DNA of 64,000 bases. It comes from Puniceicoccaceae bacterium (lineage in GTDB: Bacteria; Verrucomicrobiota; Verrucomicrobiia; Opitutales; Coraliomargaritaceae). Below are positions 63,118 to 64,000 of this stretch, piece by piece. The position numbers were made by a program, and so were the translations under genes. Under the pieces are notes generated by a model that was given only the letters and a program-made list of their open reading frames with translations, did not search any database and had not been told where the DNA came from. Position 1 is the stretch's first letter. Each line of letters opens with the position of its first letter. The stretch covers positions 1 through 64,000 of the forward strand of contig JAGYJE010000014.1 of NCBI GenBank assembly GCA_018402305.1, written 5' to 3'.

Positions 63118-64000
63118 ATGGCTCCGCCATCCATCCCCAACCCTTTTTCCCTCCTCCTCCCATATCAGGTTGATTGGGTCACCGATCCCGCACGTTTCAA
63201 GATCTGGTTAAAGTCGCGCCAAATAGGCGGTTCCCTCGCCGCCGCCTTCGAGGTCGTCGCCGATGCCATCGATAACGCCTCCGACTGGATCATCCTGTCC
63301 GCTGGCGAGCGGCAGGCCTTAGAGTTCATGGAGAAAGTCCACAGGGTGGGCCATATCTTCTGCGACGCTATCGAGCACCACACCGGCAAGCCCTACCGCC
63401 CTGAGACCAAGGCCTCGCAGATTCGCTTTCCCAACGGTGCCCGCATCCTGGCCCTTCCGGCCAATCCCTCCACCGCCCGCGGCTATTCGGCCAACCTCGT
63501 GCTCGACGAGTTCGCCTTCCACGAAAACCCCGAGGAAATATGGCGAGCGGTTTATCCCATCATCACCAACCCGCTGCGCGGCCAGTTGAAGCTGCGCGTC
63601 ATCTCCACCCCCGCCGGGATGAACAACAAATTCTACGAGTTATGGAATAACGCCCCCGACTTCACCCGCCACAAGACCAGCGTCTACGACGCCGTCGATC
63701 AAGGCCTCGCCCTCGACATCGACGAGCTCCGCCAAAACCTCGCCGATCCCGACGGCTGGGCCCAAGAGTTCGAGTGTCAGTTCATGGAGCACGCCGCCCA
63801 GGTCTTCCCGATGGATTTGATCCGATCATGCGAGGATACTTCGGCAACGATGCACTGGCCGGCTCTCGACGCAATTTCCCACTCAGGTCTCAAGTCTCAG
63901 GTTTCATCCCTCAAATCCCACTCAGGTCTCAAGTCTCAGGTTTCAGCCCTCTCACACCCTCTAACTCCCAACCCGCTTTATCGCCATCGACTCCACCGGC
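63118..64000 (+). CDS. phage Mu gp28-like terminase large subunit (partial, probably disrupted)
   Basis: The frame runs off the window. About 250 residues form a terminase ATPase domain: LLPYQVDWVTDPARFKIWLK, the Walker A-like SRQIGGSLAAAF, and Walker B LVLDEFAFHENPEEIW, followed by RVISTPAGMNNKFYELW. This layout matches Mu gp28-like terminases. After residue 250 the frame continues through an in-frame 39-bp duplication with a low-complexity sequence (SHSGLKSQVSSLKSHSG). The likely start of the nuclease domain (RFIAIDSTG) is in the next frame, following a stop, so the gene appears broken. Walker A lacks the usual GKT/GKS. Confidence 0.75.
   Translation, partial: MAPPSIPNPFSLLLPYQVDWVTDPARFKIWLKSRQIGGSLAAAFEVVADAIDNASDWIILSAGERQALEFMEKVHRVGHIFCDAIEHHTGKPYRPETKASQIRFPNGARILALPANPSTARGYSANLVLDEFAFHENPEEIWRAVYPIITNPLRGQLKLRVISTPAGMNNKFYELWNNAPDFTRHKTSVYDAVDQGLALDIDELRQNLADPDGWAQEFECQFMEHAAQVFPMDLIRSCEDTSATMHWPALDAISHSGLKSQVSSLKSHSGLKSQVSALSHPLTPNPLYRHRLHR
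63878..63945 (+). repeat. 39-bp-spaced direct repeat inside the terminase frame
   Basis: A 29-bp unit (beginning CCCACTCAGGTCTCAAG) occurs at 63878-63906 and again exactly at 63917-63945, 39 bp apart. The unit itself is made of CTCAGGT/CTCAAGT near-repeats. It lies at the junction of the ATPase and nuclease domains. Confidence 0.85.

Overview
The window is a GC-rich bacterial chromosome segment that fits Verrucomicrobiota, most likely class Opitutia (a Puniceicoccales/Coraliomargarita-like lineage). This assignment is by inspection only. It rests on a monomeric isocitrate dehydrogenase, an Asp23-family protein beside accBC, an EF-P with arginine at the tip loop, a SET-domain methyltransferase, a histone-H1-like Lys/Ala tail protein, the long-form PurM, and parS-type palindromes inside mnmG. 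Most of the window is ordinary housekeeping DNA. No rRNA, tRNA or CRISPR array was seen.

Layout. 0-6.8 kb: a small membrane protein, an orphan XRE regulator, PolX, a double-GAF histidine kinase and a membrane-anchored SUMF1-like protein. 6.9-9.9 kb: tyrA-aroA-cmk, with an 11-unit heptamer repeat filling the tyrA-aroA gap. 10-13.3 kb: plsC, purM, efp (reverse strand) and a TonB-like gene with an apparent one-base deletion. 13.4-19.2 kb: mfd and rnc (reverse), then PIN-PhoH. 19.2-20.2 kb: a RAYT transposase flanked on each side by three REP units in +,-,+ order. 20.2-25.2 kb: glyA, an unusual three-repeat secreted protein, surE, a thioesterase and an AraC regulator. 25.4-28.9 kb: L-rhamnose isomerase and a TonB-dependent receptor. 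29-32.6 kb: an orphan antitoxin-like RHH gene, a pseudouridine synthase, secG, a LolA-like protein and an RHH plus H1-tail protein. 32.7-39 kb: aspartate aminotransferase, icd, a lipoprotein, an Asp23 protein, accC and accB. 39.2-41.2 kb: a compact KASIII-ACP-NeuD cassette. 41.3-43.6 kb: SET, gpsA and panB. 44-52 kb: the translation and RNA operon nusA-infB-rbfA-nrnA-truB-ribF-rluD (all reverse). 52.2-53.5 kb: queC and queD, separated by a second heptamer array. 53.5-58.2 kb: NUDIX, a LolA-like protein, gspF and a PhoR/PhoB pair. 58.4-61.7 kb: mnmG-mnmE, with two perfect 16-bp parS-type palindromes inside mnmG, which suggests a partition region near the origin. 61.8-64 kb: an LmbE-like deacetylase, palindromic repeats, a gene fragment and the start of a phage Mu gp28-like terminase that appears to be decaying.

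Strongest leads: (1) the RAYT with symmetric REP triplets and a distant REP showing compensatory stem changes; (2) tandem parS sites built into MnmG as the peptide FHVEH; (3) an RHH-H1-tail DNA-binding protein and a SET methyltransferase in one window, recalling the chlamydial NUE/histone pair; (4) the KASIII-ACP-NeuD cassette; (5) heptamer arrays that replace the ribosome-binding region of aroA and queD; (6) a terminator-like hairpin in the nusA leader.
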